64,000 bases of DNA from UBA1765 sp045615885 (lineage in GTDB: Bacteria; Fibrobacterota; Fibrobacteria; Fibrobacterales; Fibrobacteraceae). This document shows positions 24,070 to 32,458 of the stretch, in pieces; within the stretch, counting starts at the first letter, position 1; each line of letters starts with the position of its first letter. The position numbers were made by a program, and so were the translations under genes. The notes under the pieces are model-generated. The model was not told the DNA's origin, ran no database searches, and saw only the letters and a program-made list of their open reading frames with translations. The stretch lies in assembly GCA_045615885.1 (NCBI GenBank), contig JAZLFR010000060.1, forward strand, positions 86,786 through 150,785. The letters run 5' to 3'.

Positions 24070-25275
24070 TTGTGCATTTTGATACTTGCCGCATTCGCTT
24101 TTGCAAATGCGCAGGGTGCGCTTGCGTCTCTTAAAAAGTTTGACGACGCCTGGATGCTCGAAATGAACGAGTTTGCAGCTTCCGAAAAATTGACGGTCGA
24201 CTGGAAGGCAGTCGAAAAGCATTTCTCTGCAAAGAATGCAAAATTCAAATGCTCCTTTGTGGTCGGACTCCCCTATTTTTCTGTGCAGGGTAAAGTCGTT
24301 CCGCTCAGCCACAAGACAATTGTTGACAACGACGGCAAAGTCTGGGTTCCGGTCAAGGAAGCGGTACCTGAATTCGAAAAGTCATTCCAGAAGAAATTTG
24401 ACATAGACACAGTAAAGTCAACTCTTTTCGATGCCAAGGCAAAGCAAGCTCCGACTTCCAGTCCTTCTATTGCTGCAAGCTCTTCTTCCATAGCCTCATC
24501 TTCAGCAAAGCAGGTTGCAGCGCTCCCAGACGACCGCAAGGCTAAAGCAGGCAGTCGCGAAGTGCGCACAATCATCATTGACCCGGGTCACGGCGGCAAG
24601 GACCCTGGGGCGCAAGGCCTCAAAAGCAATGAAAAAGACATCGTGCTCGCCGTCGGCAAAAAGCTCAAGGCAGACCTTGAAGCAGCCGGTTTTGAAGTAA
24701 AGCTCACACGCGACAAAGATGTGTTCATTGAACTCGGCGAACGCCCGAACCTTGCAAACAAATGGAACGGCGACCTGTTCATCAGTTTGCACTGCAACGC
24801 TATCGAAGGCGATTCCATTAAGCATAGAAAGACGAAGGGCTACCACTTCTATGTGCTGCGCGCCCCGGAAAGCGAAGAAGACAAAGCCATAGCCCGCCGC
24901 GAAAACAAGGTGGCGGCACTCTATGGCGACAAGAAGGCAAAGACTGACATCTCCCCCATCGAATGGATCAAGATCCAGGCAAGCCTTGAAGTATACCAGA
25001 AGAACAGCTTCAGCTTTACGGAACAGCTCCTGAAGTCTTTTGAAAAAGGAACTATCCGCCGCTTAGGCCAAGGTGCGGGTGGCGCTGGCTTCATGGTGCT
25101 TGTCGGCGCATTGATGCCGGCAACGCTCGTGGAACTAGGCTTCATCACAAACCCGGACGACGAAGCCTTCATGAATAGCGAAGACGGTCAAAAGGAACTT
25201 TCGGCTCAAATCACAAAAGCGGTGGCAAACTACAGGGACCAGGTCCACGCCTATAGGGAAACTCTTGCCCATTAG
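24070..25275 (+). CDS. Exported N-acetylmuramoyl-L-alanine amidase (Amidase_3)
   Basis: Cleaves the amide bond between muramic acid and the stem peptide during cell separation. A hydrophobic export segment (LLCILILAAFAFANA) is followed by a ~110-residue N-terminal region of unknown fold and a Ser/Ala-rich linker. The zinc amidase domain (about residues 155-395) has IIIDPGHGGKDPGAQG, SLHCNA and VELGFITNPDD, covering the zinc ligands and catalytic Glu. The start is uncertain. An ATG at 23971 would overlap smpB by 94 bp and give a long charged leader. The TTG at 24070 gives a short leader and is used here. It is the last gene of the argC-obg-HU-smpB run. Confidence 0.85.
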   Translation: MCILILAAFAFANAQGALASLKKFDDAWMLEMNEFAASEKLTVDWKAVEKHFSAKNAKFKCSFVVGLPYFSVQGKVVPLSHKTIVDNDGKVWVPVKEAVPEFEKSFQKKFDIDTVKSTLFDAKAKQAPTSSPSIAASSSSIASSSAKQVAALPDDRKAKAGSREVRTIIIDPGHGGKDPGAQGLKSNEKDIVLAVGKKLKADLEAAGFEVKLTRDKDVFIELGERPNLANKWNGDLFISLHCNAIEGDSIKHRKTKGYHFYVLRAPESEEDKAIARRENKVAALYGDKKAKTDISPIEWIKIQASLEVYQKNSFSFTEQLLKSFEKGTIRRLGQGAGGAGFMVLVGALMPATLVELGFITNPDDEAFMNSEDGQKELSAQITKAVANYRDQVHAYRETLAH

Positions 25276-25690
25276 GATCTAGGGGTTAGACGAGAGAACG
25301 GGCCTTTGGCCCTACAGACGAGTGACGAGAGATACTTGCTAATTTCCATGTTGTCGGCTGTAGGCTGACGTCTGTCGACTGAATGAGTTTAAGGATCTAG
25401 GATTTAGAGGCTAGTTTCTAGAACCTAGTCTCTAAAGAATTGTTAGTCATTAGTTGTTAGTTGCTCGCTTTAGCCTTCCGTCTTCCGTCTTTCGTCTTCC
25501 TTCTGTCCTCTGTATTCTGTCTTCTTGCACCTTAACTTCCGTCTTATGTCTTCCTTCTGTCTTCTGTCCTCTGTCTTCTTTCTTGCATCTTAATTGACTC
25601 AAAGTGAGCGCAGCGGACGACCACACTTTCCCAAGCATCGGAGATGCGACCTGATTCCTGACTCCTGATTCCTGACTCCTATTTTCAGAC
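25276..25690 (+). repeat. Heptad-repeat spacer R5 (longest unbroken register)
   Basis: No gene. After a GGGCC/GGCCC hairpin at about 25299-25312, positions 25352-25526 are 25 consecutive heptads in one register. They begin TGTCGGC and TGTAGGC, pass through GATCTAG and TTAGTTG, and end with CCGTCTT and TCCTCTG. This is the reverse complement of the R1-R3 layout. A REP-like segment at about 25597-25660 shares CTCAAAGTGAGCG with the complement of R3. CTGATTC/CTGACTC words close the tract. Confidence 0.88.
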
Positions 25691-25718
25691 TTCAGCATTC
25701 AACTTCATAACTCTTTTC

Positions 25719-25726
25719 TATATTTT
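25719..25726 (+). promoter_or_regulatory. Probable promoter -7 box of yebC (TATATTTT)
   Basis: One mismatch from TAnnTTTG, located 41 bp before the yebC ATG, which has a GAGG ribosome site. It lies just past the repeat tract. Confidence 0.4.
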
Positions 25727-25767
25727 AGCCACAAAATTTTATTGAACCTTCACGATTTGAGGTAATT

Positions 25768-26511
25768 ATGTCCGGTCACTCTAAATGGGCAACCACCAAG
25801 CGCAAGAAAGCTAAAACTGACGTAGCTCGCGCAAAGTCTTGGAACAAGTTGATTAAGGAAATTTCCGTTGCAGCAAAGCTCGGCGGCGGCAACCCAGATG
25901 CCAACCCGCGTCTTCGTGCAGCAATCCTTAAGTCCAAGAGCTTGAGCCTCCCGACAAAGAATATTGAAAGTGCCATCGCAAAGGGTACTGGTGCCGGTGG
26001 CGGTACCGATGTTACCGAACCGATGTACGAAGGCCGCGGTCCTGCAGGCATCGCAATCCTCGTCAAGTGCATGACCGACAACAAGGTTCGCACAGTTGCC
26101 GATGTTCGCAACATCTTCAACAAGAACGGTGGTTCCATGGGTGAAGCTGGCTCCGTTGCCTGGGCATTCACTTACAAGGGCGTGATCGTTATCGATGCTG
26201 AAAAGTATGCTGAAGACCAGGTTATGGATCTCGTTCTCGAAGCTGGTGCAGAAGACATGAGCACTGAAGATGGCGTTCATGAAGTTTCCACTTCGCCGGA
26301 AGCATTCGATGCAGTATCCAAGGCTCTCGAAGCTGCAGGCATCGAAATGATGAGTGCAGAAATCACCTATGTTGCAAATGACCCTGTCAAGCTTGGTCAC
26401 GACGACGCACAGAAGCTCTTGAAGCTCATCGACAAGTTCGAAGACAACGACGACGTTCAGGACGTTTACCACAACGCTGAAATCGACGAAGCCGACATGG
26501 ACGAAGAATAA
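25768..26511 (+). CDS. yebC: YebC/PmpR-family protein
   Basis: A 247-residue member of the TACO1/YebC family. These were long listed as transcription regulators and are now also linked to translation through difficult codon runs. The start MSGHSKWATTKRKKAKTD and GGNPDANPRLRAAI are signatures; NVRNIFNKNGGSMGE-like and TSPEAFD motifs follow. Length is standard. It is a single gene ending at a strong terminator. Confidence 0.95.
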   Translation: MSGHSKWATTKRKKAKTDVARAKSWNKLIKEISVAAKLGGGNPDANPRLRAAILKSKSLSLPTKNIESAIAKGTGAGGGTDVTEPMYEGRGPAGIAILVKCMTDNKVRTVADVRNIFNKNGGSMGEAGSVAWAFTYKGVIVIDAEKYAEDQVMDLVLEAGAEDMSTEDGVHEVSTSPEAFDAVSKALEAAGIEMMSAEITYVANDPVKLGHDDAQKLLKLIDKFEDNDDVQDVYHNAEIDEADMDEE

Positions 26512-26531
26512 GCTAATGCTATTCTAGCTGC

Positions 26532-26563
26532 AAACGCCCGCGTGTGACGCGGGCGTTTCTTTT
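26532..26563 (+). terminator. Terminator after yebC
   Basis: An 11-bp stem, AAACGCCCGCG with CGCGGGCGTTT, has a 5-nt loop and a T-rich tail. Confidence 0.9.
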
Positions 26564-26628
26564 GCATAAAAATTTGCCCCAACCAACGGTGCCGGTTTGG
26601 CAATTTTTGCAACAAGGAATGGAACATA

Positions 26629-26661
26629 AAAAAAGACCCGCTTTTCATGCGGGCCTTTTTC
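26629..26661 (-). terminator. Terminator after the small basic protein gene
   Basis: On the minus strand a stem of GGCCCGC with GCGGGTC and a 7-nt loop is followed by seven Ts. The gene it serves ends at 26677. Confidence 0.88.
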
Positions 26662-26676
26662 TTGAAGAGGTTTCGA

Positions 26677-26988
26677 TTACTTAGAAGCGAACTTCTTGGT
26701 TGCAGCCTGAACCTTCGGGTCAGCCTGAGCAGCCTTCATCTGCTGCTTGATACGTTCGTCACGGCTCTTCTGAAGCTTTGCTGCAAGATCCGGGAAGAGG
26801 TCGCCGATGGAGTCGCTGAATACTTCCGGCTTCTTTGCTGCTGCCGGCTTGCCACCCTGACGCGGGCCACGCTTCTTGCCGTTACCCTTCTTCGGAGCCT
26901 TCTTTGCAGAAGCTTCTTTCTTGACTTCCTTCTTTTCTACTGGCTGTGCGTTTTCAACGGTTTCGGTAGCTTTTACTTCTTCGGACAT
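26677..26988 (-). CDS. Small Lys/Ala-rich basic protein, hypothetical
   Basis: This 103-residue protein has an acidic start, a Lys/Ala/Gly-rich low-complexity middle (KKAPKKGNGKKRGPRQGG) and a helical C-terminus. The middle resembles nucleic-acid-binding tails of ribosome or nucleoid proteins, but no family is recognised. The ATG at 26988 has GAGG 5 nt upstream; the longer frame from 27060 runs through the promoter region and is rejected. It lies between two strong terminators and just downstream of mnmG. Codon use is strongly biased, suggesting high expression. Confidence 0.75.
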   Translation of the reverse strand: MSEEVKATETVENAQPVEKKEVKKEASAKKAPKKGNGKKRGPRQGGKPAAAKKPEVFSDSIGDLFPDLAAKLQKSRDERIKQQMKAAQADPKVQAATKKFASK

Positions 26989-27080
26989 TTTAACCTCTTT
27001 GTGTAGTTTTATATTTGCGCCCCGCAATTTAGAAAAAAAGAAAAAGTTTGTTAGGGGCAATGCCTAAAAAAGCAAGGCAA

Positions 27081-28940
27081 TTACCCTTTATTTTCTAAAT
27101 AATGCATGAGCACGGTAATATCTGCAGGGCGAACACCAGCCACGCGCGAGGCCTGGCCGAGCGTGAGCGGCTTTGCAGCAATCAGCTTCTGCCTAGATTC
27201 AATGCTCATTGCAGTAACAGCCATATAGTCAAAGTCTTCTGCCAAGCGCACCTTTTCTTCTTTACGCTGCTCGTTGATTTCGCGTTCCTGGCGTTCAAAG
27301 AAACCTGCGTAAGTTTCTTCTGAAAGCAGGAACAGCCTATCACGGCGAGCAATCTGTTCCCCCGGGAACGCAATGTCGAAGAAAGCTTCGGCATCTACTC
27401 CTGGGCGACGCAAAATGTTGATCCAGCGGGAACGTTCCGTGACAGATGCCTGGCCACTTGTCGCCAGCACCTTGTTGATCTGTTCCGGAGTGCCCGATTC
27501 TTCGCGCAGCCGCTTGCGAAGCACTTCCAGCTTTGCCCGACGGGCGGAGTATTCCTCCCAGTCGCAGTCCGTAATCATGCCGATTGCGCGAGCCTTTGCT
27601 TTCAAGCGTTCCTCGGCGTTGTCTGTGCGCAGGAACAAACGGTATTCGGCACGGCTCGTGAACATGCGGTAGGGTTCATCGAGCAGAATGTTCGTGAGGT
27701 CATCAACCATCACGCCAATGTAACTTTCGGAACGGCCAAGAATGAACGGTTCTTCACCCTTGATTTTGAGAGCGGCGTTGATGCCTGCCATGAGGCCCTG
27801 GCCTGCAGCTTCTTCATAACCGCTTGTGCCACAGACCTGACCGGCAAAGTAAAGGCCTGGGTAAGTCTTGCTTTCGAATGTCGGGTAAAGGCTTGTTGCG
27901 TCAACGGAATCATATTCCACGGCATAGCCAATCTGCAAAACCTTTGCGCGAGTAAGACCAGGGATTGTATGCAGCGCAGCAAGCTGCACTTCTGCAGGAA
28001 GGCTAGAACTAAAACCGTTCACATAGATTCTGCCTAAAGACTTTTGTTCTGGTTCCAAGAACAGCTGGTGGCCATCCTTGTCGCCGAAGCGATTGATCTT
28101 GTCTTCGATACTCGGGCAGTAGCGCGGTCCCTTACCCTTGATGATGCCAGAGAACATCGGGCTTTCCTTGAAGCCGGAACGCAAAATGTCATGCGTCTTG
28201 AGAGTCGTGCGTGTAATCCAGCAAACGGAATCGTTGTTGATCGGATTGCAGTGACGGTCACTGAACGGCCATGGGTTTTCGTCGCCATGCTGCACAAGGC
28301 ATTCGTCGAAGTCAATTGTATCAGGATCAAGACGGCTTGGAGTACCAGTCTTCAAGCGACGAAGCGGAATGCCAATATTCTGGAATGTCTTGGAAAGAGC
28401 ATCGGCAGACGGCTCGCCCACTCGCCCGCCAACACTCTGCTTTAAGCCGGTGTACATCTTGGAAGCAAGGAACGTTCCACTGGTAACGACGATTGCCTTT
28501 GTAATGTAGCGGTCGCCATTCGTAAGTACAATTTCAAGGCTTGAATCTGGCAGGCGTTCAAAACTTGCTAGTTCCCCCTGTATAAAGTCAAGCCCCGGAA
28601 ACGACATAAGCATATTGCGCGCGCATTCAGAATAATACTCCATGTCGCATTGCGCACGCGGCCCCCATACGGCAGGGCCCTTGCTCATGTTGAGCATTCT
28701 GAACTGAATCCCAGCCTTGTCTGTCAAAAGCCCCATAAGGCCACCAAGCGCATCGATGTCACGAACTATCTGGCCCTTAGCAACGCCGCCCACGGCAGGG
28801 TTGCAGGACATGCGTCCAATCGCATTCAAATCCATCGTGAGCATGGCAGTCTTTACGCCAAGCTTCCAGGCGGCATGCGTAGCTTCAATACCAGCGTGAC
28901 CACCACCGACAACAACGACATCGTAATTTGCAATGATCAT
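27081..28940 (-). CDS. mnmG: tRNA uridine-5-carboxymethylaminomethyl synthesis enzyme MnmG (GidA)
   Basis: With MnmE it modifies U34 of tRNAs reading two-fold split codons, using FAD, glycine or ammonia and methylene-THF. The FAD-binding start (DVVVVGGGHAGIEATHAAW) is followed by the conserved NPAVGGVAKGQIVRDIDALGG split over residues 48-68. GTFLASKMYTG, CPSIEDKI, TSRAEYRLFLR and the C-terminal YIxxQ-type helical domain are also present. At 619 residues it has normal length. Heptad repeats begin immediately upstream of its start codon. The partner mnmE is not in the window. Confidence 0.96.
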   Translation of the reverse strand: MIIANYDVVVVGGGHAGIEATHAAWKLGVKTAMLTMDLNAIGRMSCNPAVGGVAKGQIVRDIDALGGLMGLLTDKAGIQFRMLNMSKGPAVWGPRAQCDMEYYSECARNMLMSFPGLDFIQGELASFERLPDSSLEIVLTNGDRYITKAIVVTSGTFLASKMYTGLKQSVGGRVGEPSADALSKTFQNIGIPLRRLKTGTPSRLDPDTIDFDECLVQHGDENPWPFSDRHCNPINNDSVCWITRTTLKTHDILRSGFKESPMFSGIIKGKGPRYCPSIEDKINRFGDKDGHQLFLEPEQKSLGRIYVNGFSSSLPAEVQLAALHTIPGLTRAKVLQIGYAVEYDSVDATSLYPTFESKTYPGLYFAGQVCGTSGYEEAAGQGLMAGINAALKIKGEEPFILGRSESYIGVMVDDLTNILLDEPYRMFTSRAEYRLFLRTDNAEERLKAKARAIGMITDCDWEEYSARRAKLEVLRKRLREESGTPEQINKVLATSGQASVTERSRWINILRRPGVDAEAFFDIAFPGEQIARRDRLFLLSEETYAGFFERQEREINEQRKEEKVRLAEDFDYMAVTAMSIESRQKLIAAKPLTLGQASRVAGVRPADITVLMHYLENKG

Positions 28941-29130
28941 AATTCAGAATACAGATGCAAGATACCAGAGATGTTAATTTCCAATGTTTTTCAATTTTCC
29001 TTAGCGAAACATTTCGTGAACAAATTTAGTATTTACAGAGGACAGAAGACAGAGGACAGAAAACAGGAAGGTGTTTTTTCAGATGCAAGAGCAAGATACC
29101 AGATACCAGAAATTTTAATTTCCAATGTTT
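28941..29130 (-). repeat. Heptad-repeat spacer R6
   Basis: Three short heptad runs without a gene: 28942-28990 (ATACAGA, TGCAAGA, TACCAGA, then ATTTCCA), 29040-29067 (GGACAGA, AGACAGA, AAACAGG) and 29081-29129 (AGATGCA, GATACCA twice, then TAATTTC). Plain AT-rich sequence separates them. The spacer is 5' of mnmG and 3' of the thioredoxin-like gene's terminator. Confidence 0.75.
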
Positions 29131-29139
29131 TTTACGCAT

Positions 29140-29176
29140 AAAAAAAGTCCCGACGCACAAACGCCGAGACTTTTCA
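29140..29176 (-). terminator. Terminator after the thioredoxin-like lipoprotein gene
   Basis: On the minus strand GTCTCGGCG pairs with CGTCGGGAC (two G-T pairs) around a 6-nt loop, followed by seven Ts. The stop codon of the gene is at 29196. Confidence 0.8.
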
Positions 29177-29195
29177 AGATTCAAGACGAAATCTG

Positions 29196-30464
29196 TTAGT
29201 TTGCAGCCGGAGCTTCTGCCGGGGCCGGAACATCAATCTTGTGTTCAACATTCTTGCCCACGAGCAATGCAGCAATGTCAGCCTTGAGTTCGTCCTTCTG
29301 GCTGCCAAAGTTCTTGTACAGGTTGTAGGAGCCATCCGGGTTCACAAGGTAAACCTTAGGAACGTATCCGTCGCTGTAAAGTTCACCGAACTGGTGGCCT
29401 TCATCCTGGAGAACCGGGAATTCGATCTTTGCACCTTCCATGAACTGGCGAATCTGCTTCATGGAGCCGCTACCAGAGGCAACGGCAACAGTGGAAAGTC
29501 CCTTGGCCTTGAATTCTTCAGAAATTGCAACGATTTCTGGAGCAGCATGCTTGCAGTGGCCGCAAGTGGCAGAGAAGTAGAACACGAGAAGCGGCTTACC
29601 AATATATGCAGAGAGGTTTTCTGCCTGAACGTTAATGCCCTTCACCTTGACATCTGCGTTCATCTTGGCTGGCATGCCATCAGCTAAAGTATCGCCACGG
29701 AGCGGAGCTATTTCTGCCTTCATCTTTTCTTCAGCAGCCTTGGCTTCCGCCATCTGCTTTTCGCGAGCCGCGTTCACATAATCAGACATGCGCTTTTGAA
29801 CGGCTGCAACGGTATCGGCAGAGAAGATGCCCTTGAAGGTCGTATCCTTAGCCATGCGGTGACCATCAATAATACCATCACGAACAGCATCAGCAGAAAC
29901 CTCCAAACCGATCTGGTTGGAATATGCGGCAACCTGGGAGGCAAAGTTCACACCGAACATATAGGAGAACTTTTCAATGGGGCTGGAACTTTCAGAAAGC
30001 TGGACAGCCTTGCCTGTAACCGGAGCTTCAGGAGCGACCGGCATGGAATTCATCAAGGAATCCAAATACTGCTGGATATTCTTATTTTCTGCCTGGAGCT
30101 TAGCAAAGGTGGCTGAGTCCGGCTGAATGGAATTGAAGCGGGCACGAGCCTTCTGGGAATAGGTAGCACCGATGTTCTGGAGTTCTTCTTCAGAGAGCAT
30201 CAATTTCTTGGTAGTATCCTTGTTTACAGCAATGGCGTCGCTCAAACCCTGAAGCACGGCGTCTTCGGAAAGGCCTTCGCCAACTTGAAGAGGAATAACT
30301 TTGAAAACCTGTGAACCGAGCTGTGTACCAACGACATAACCAATCTTGGCGTTATCGGAAGAATCGTTAGAAACCTTTTCTGCAGGTGCGGAATTATTTG
30401 CCTGATTGCAAGCGACCAAAGAGAAGGCGGCAGCAGCAGTGAGCAACTTAAACTGGTGTTTCAT
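29196..30464 (-). CDS. Lipoprotein with two FKBP-N-type domains and a thioredoxin-like domain
   Basis: A lipoprotein signal (MKHQFKLLTAAAAFSLVAC, lipobox LVAC) precedes two helical repeats resembling the dimerisation domain that normally precedes an FKBP isomerase. They lie at about 45-125 (KIGYVVGTQLGSQV) and 160-245 (KFSYMFGVNFASQV). Instead of FKBP, a TlpA-like thioredoxin fold follows (about 285-415) with CGHC in FSATCGHCKHAAPEI and the cis-Pro region GYVPKVYLV. A role in periplasmic disulphide or haem-related reduction is inferred. Start at 30464 because AAGGAG lies 7 nt upstream. A TACATTTG promoter box lies at 30489-30496. Confidence 0.85.
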   Translation of the reverse strand: MKHQFKLLTAAAAFSLVACNQANNSAPAEKVSNDSSDNAKIGYVVGTQLGSQVFKVIPLQVGEGLSEDAVLQGLSDAIAVNKDTTKKLMLSEEELQNIGATYSQKARARFNSIQPDSATFAKLQAENKNIQQYLDSLMNSMPVAPEAPVTGKAVQLSESSSPIEKFSYMFGVNFASQVAAYSNQIGLEVSADAVRDGIIDGHRMAKDTTFKGIFSADTVAAVQKRMSDYVNAAREKQMAEAKAAEEKMKAEIAPLRGDTLADGMPAKMNADVKVKGINVQAENLSAYIGKPLLVFYFSATCGHCKHAAPEIVAISEEFKAKGLSTVAVASGSGSMKQIRQFMEGAKIEFPVLQDEGHQFGELYSDGYVPKVYLVNPDGSYNLYKNFGSQKDELKADIAALLVGKNVEHKIDVPAPAEAPAAN

Positions 30465-30488
30465 CAAAAAACTCCTTAAAATTTTTAC

Positions 30489-30496
30489 CAAATGTA
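30489..30496 (-). promoter_or_regulatory. Promoter -7 box (TACATTTG)
   Basis: Minus-strand exact TAnnTTTG element 24 bp upstream of the start at 30464. Confidence 0.55.
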
Positions 30497-30635
30497 GCAA
30501 AAAAACAAGTTAAAGGCAACTGAAATGGTATGGAAATCAAGGAATATTTCCAAAAAACGGAAAGCGTTAAAATACTGCACATTTTATACCTATATTTTTA
30601 CTAACGCAAAAATAATTTGCTAAATTGAGCACCAT

Positions 30636-32444
30636 ATGAATTTAATGGAGCAAGCACACACCTGTTTAAAAGAAACATTCGGCTACGAATCGTTCCGGCC
30701 TGTGCAGGGCAAGGTCGTGGAGCACATTCTTTCGGGCCGCGACACACTAGCACTCATGCCGACCGGTGGCGGAAAATCCATTTGCTACCAAGTGCCAGCC
30801 CTTGTGCTACCTGGCTGTACGGTCGTTATTTCACCACTGCTCGCGTTAATGAAAGACCAGGTCGACAACCTGAACGCAAACGGCGTTGCAGCCGCTGCAC
30901 TGAACAGTTCCCTTTCTGCAGAAGAAAGCGAAGAAATCAGAAACAAATTCAGCAATGGCGAACTTAAGCTGCTCTACATTTCACCGGAACGACTCGTTTT
31001 TGAAATAGACCACCTGCTGCGACATGGTAAAATTTCACTGTTCGCAGTCGACGAGGCACACTGCATTTCGCAATGGGGCCACGATTTTCGCCCTGAATAC
31101 GCAGAGCTCCACCGCCTGCGCGAGGAATTCCCGAGTGTGCCCCTGATAGCACTAACCGCTACTGCAGACGAAATGACCCGCTACGACATTTTGCAGCAGC
31201 TCGGCATTCCAAAAGAAAACACGTTCATTGCATCGTTCGACCGCCCAAACATTTCGCTCAACGTCCGTACTAACCTAAAGAAAAAAGACAAGCTTTTTGA
31301 AATTCTGAAGTTCATTAAAAAGCATAAGGACGAATGCGGAATCATCTACTGTCTTAGCCGTAAAAATACGGAAGATCTTGCCATCGAACTCATGAAGAAT
31401 GGGCTGAAGGCAACTGCCTACCACGCCGGCCTTGAACCGGAGCGACGCAAGAAAGTTCAGGAAAGTTTTTTGCGAGGCAACACGCAAATCGTATGCGCGA
31501 CAATCGCCTTTGGCATGGGCATCGACAAGGCAGACATCCGCTGGGTAATCCATTTCAACACGCCCAAGAACATGGAGGGCTACTACCAGGAAATAGGCCG
31601 CGCTGGCCGCGACGGAATGCCTGCCGAAGCATTGCTTTTTTATTCGGCCTCAGACCTTGTTGTGCTTGCAAAATTTGCCGAGGATTCCGGAGAAAAGGAA
31701 CTGCAGCTCGAAAAGCTAGCCCGAATGGAGCACTACGCCACGAGCCCAGTTTGCCGCAGGCGCATTTTGCTCAGCTACTTCGGCGAGACGCTAACCGAAG
31801 ACTGCAAGAATTGCGATGTGTGCAAGCACCCGCCACGCCGCTTTAACGGCACCGTCGTAGCACAAAAGGCATTGAGCGCCGTGGCACGCACCAAAAGCAC
31901 AGAAAACGCAGAGGTCATCATCGACATCTTGCGTGGTTCGCACCGTGCAGAAATCCTCGAAAAGCGCTATAACGAATTCCCTACGTTTGGAATCGGCAAA
32001 GATGTGCCGGCAGTGCGCTGGGAATATTTCATTCAGCAGCTAGTGCACCTTGGCGCATTGAAAATGGCATACACCGACGGCAAGCCACTTTTGCTCACTC
32101 CATTCGGCAAGCTGATTTTGAAAGGCGAGCAGAAAATCGAGCTTGCGATCCTTGACCCGCACGAAGAGTCGCCGGAACCGCGCTTCAGGCAACGCAACTC
32201 CTATTCGGAACTTTCAAGCAATAGCGTGGAACTTTTTGAATATTTGCGAGCCTACCGCAGGGAACTCGCCGACGAGGCGAATGTTCCGCCATATGTCATC
32301 TTCAACGACAAGGTTCTTACCGAAATTGCAAACCAGAAACCGACAAATTTGGAAGAATTTGCAGAGATTCCTGGAATCGGCCAATTCAAGCTCACAAAAT
32401 ACGGCTATGGCTTTTTGCAGGCTATTGCAAGCTTTGAAAAGTAA
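30636..32444 (+). CDS. recQ: ATP-dependent DNA helicase RecQ
   Basis: A 3'-5' helicase for recombination and fork repair. Helicase motifs include FRPVQGKVV (motif 0), MPTGGGKS (Walker A), VDEAHCISQWGHDFRPEY (DEAH and aromatic loop), TATAD and the GRAGRDG arginine finger. The zinc site (CRRRILLSYFGE, then CKNCDVC) and winged-helix RQC domain follow. A C-terminal HRDC domain (LFEYLRAYRRELADE) is present. Its 602 residues are standard. DUF748 gene starts 14 bp after its stop codon. Confidence 0.96.
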   Translation: MNLMEQAHTCLKETFGYESFRPVQGKVVEHILSGRDTLALMPTGGGKSICYQVPALVLPGCTVVISPLLALMKDQVDNLNANGVAAAALNSSLSAEESEEIRNKFSNGELKLLYISPERLVFEIDHLLRHGKISLFAVDEAHCISQWGHDFRPEYAELHRLREEFPSVPLIALTATADEMTRYDILQQLGIPKENTFIASFDRPNISLNVRTNLKKKDKLFEILKFIKKHKDECGIIYCLSRKNTEDLAIELMKNGLKATAYHAGLEPERRKKVQESFLRGNTQIVCATIAFGMGIDKADIRWVIHFNTPKNMEGYYQEIGRAGRDGMPAEALLFYSASDLVVLAKFAEDSGEKELQLEKLARMEHYATSPVCRRRILLSYFGETLTEDCKNCDVCKHPPRRFNGTVVAQKALSAVARTKSTENAEVIIDILRGSHRAEILEKRYNEFPTFGIGKDVPAVRWEYFIQQLVHLGALKMAYTDGKPLLLTPFGKLILKGEQKIELAILDPHEESPEPRFRQRNSYSELSSNSVELFEYLRAYRRELADEANVPPYVIFNDKVLTEIANQKPTNLEEFAEIPGIGQFKLTKYGYGFLQAIASFEK

Positions 32445-32445
32445 C

Positions 32446-32453
32446 TACATTTT
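32446..32453 (+). promoter_or_regulatory. Possible promoter -7 box (TACATTTT) between recQ and the next gene
   Basis: One mismatch from TAnnTTTG. It spans the recQ stop codon region and ends 5 nt before the ATG at 32459. It would give a leaderless transcript, in addition to readthrough from recQ. Confidence 0.3.
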
Positions 32454-32458
32454 AAGCC

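Noticed and set aside
27040..27080. Terminator after mnmG
   Set aside because: An imperfect stem (GGTAATTGCCT and AGGCATTGCC) is visible, but pairing is poor and the T run is displaced, so I did not list it.
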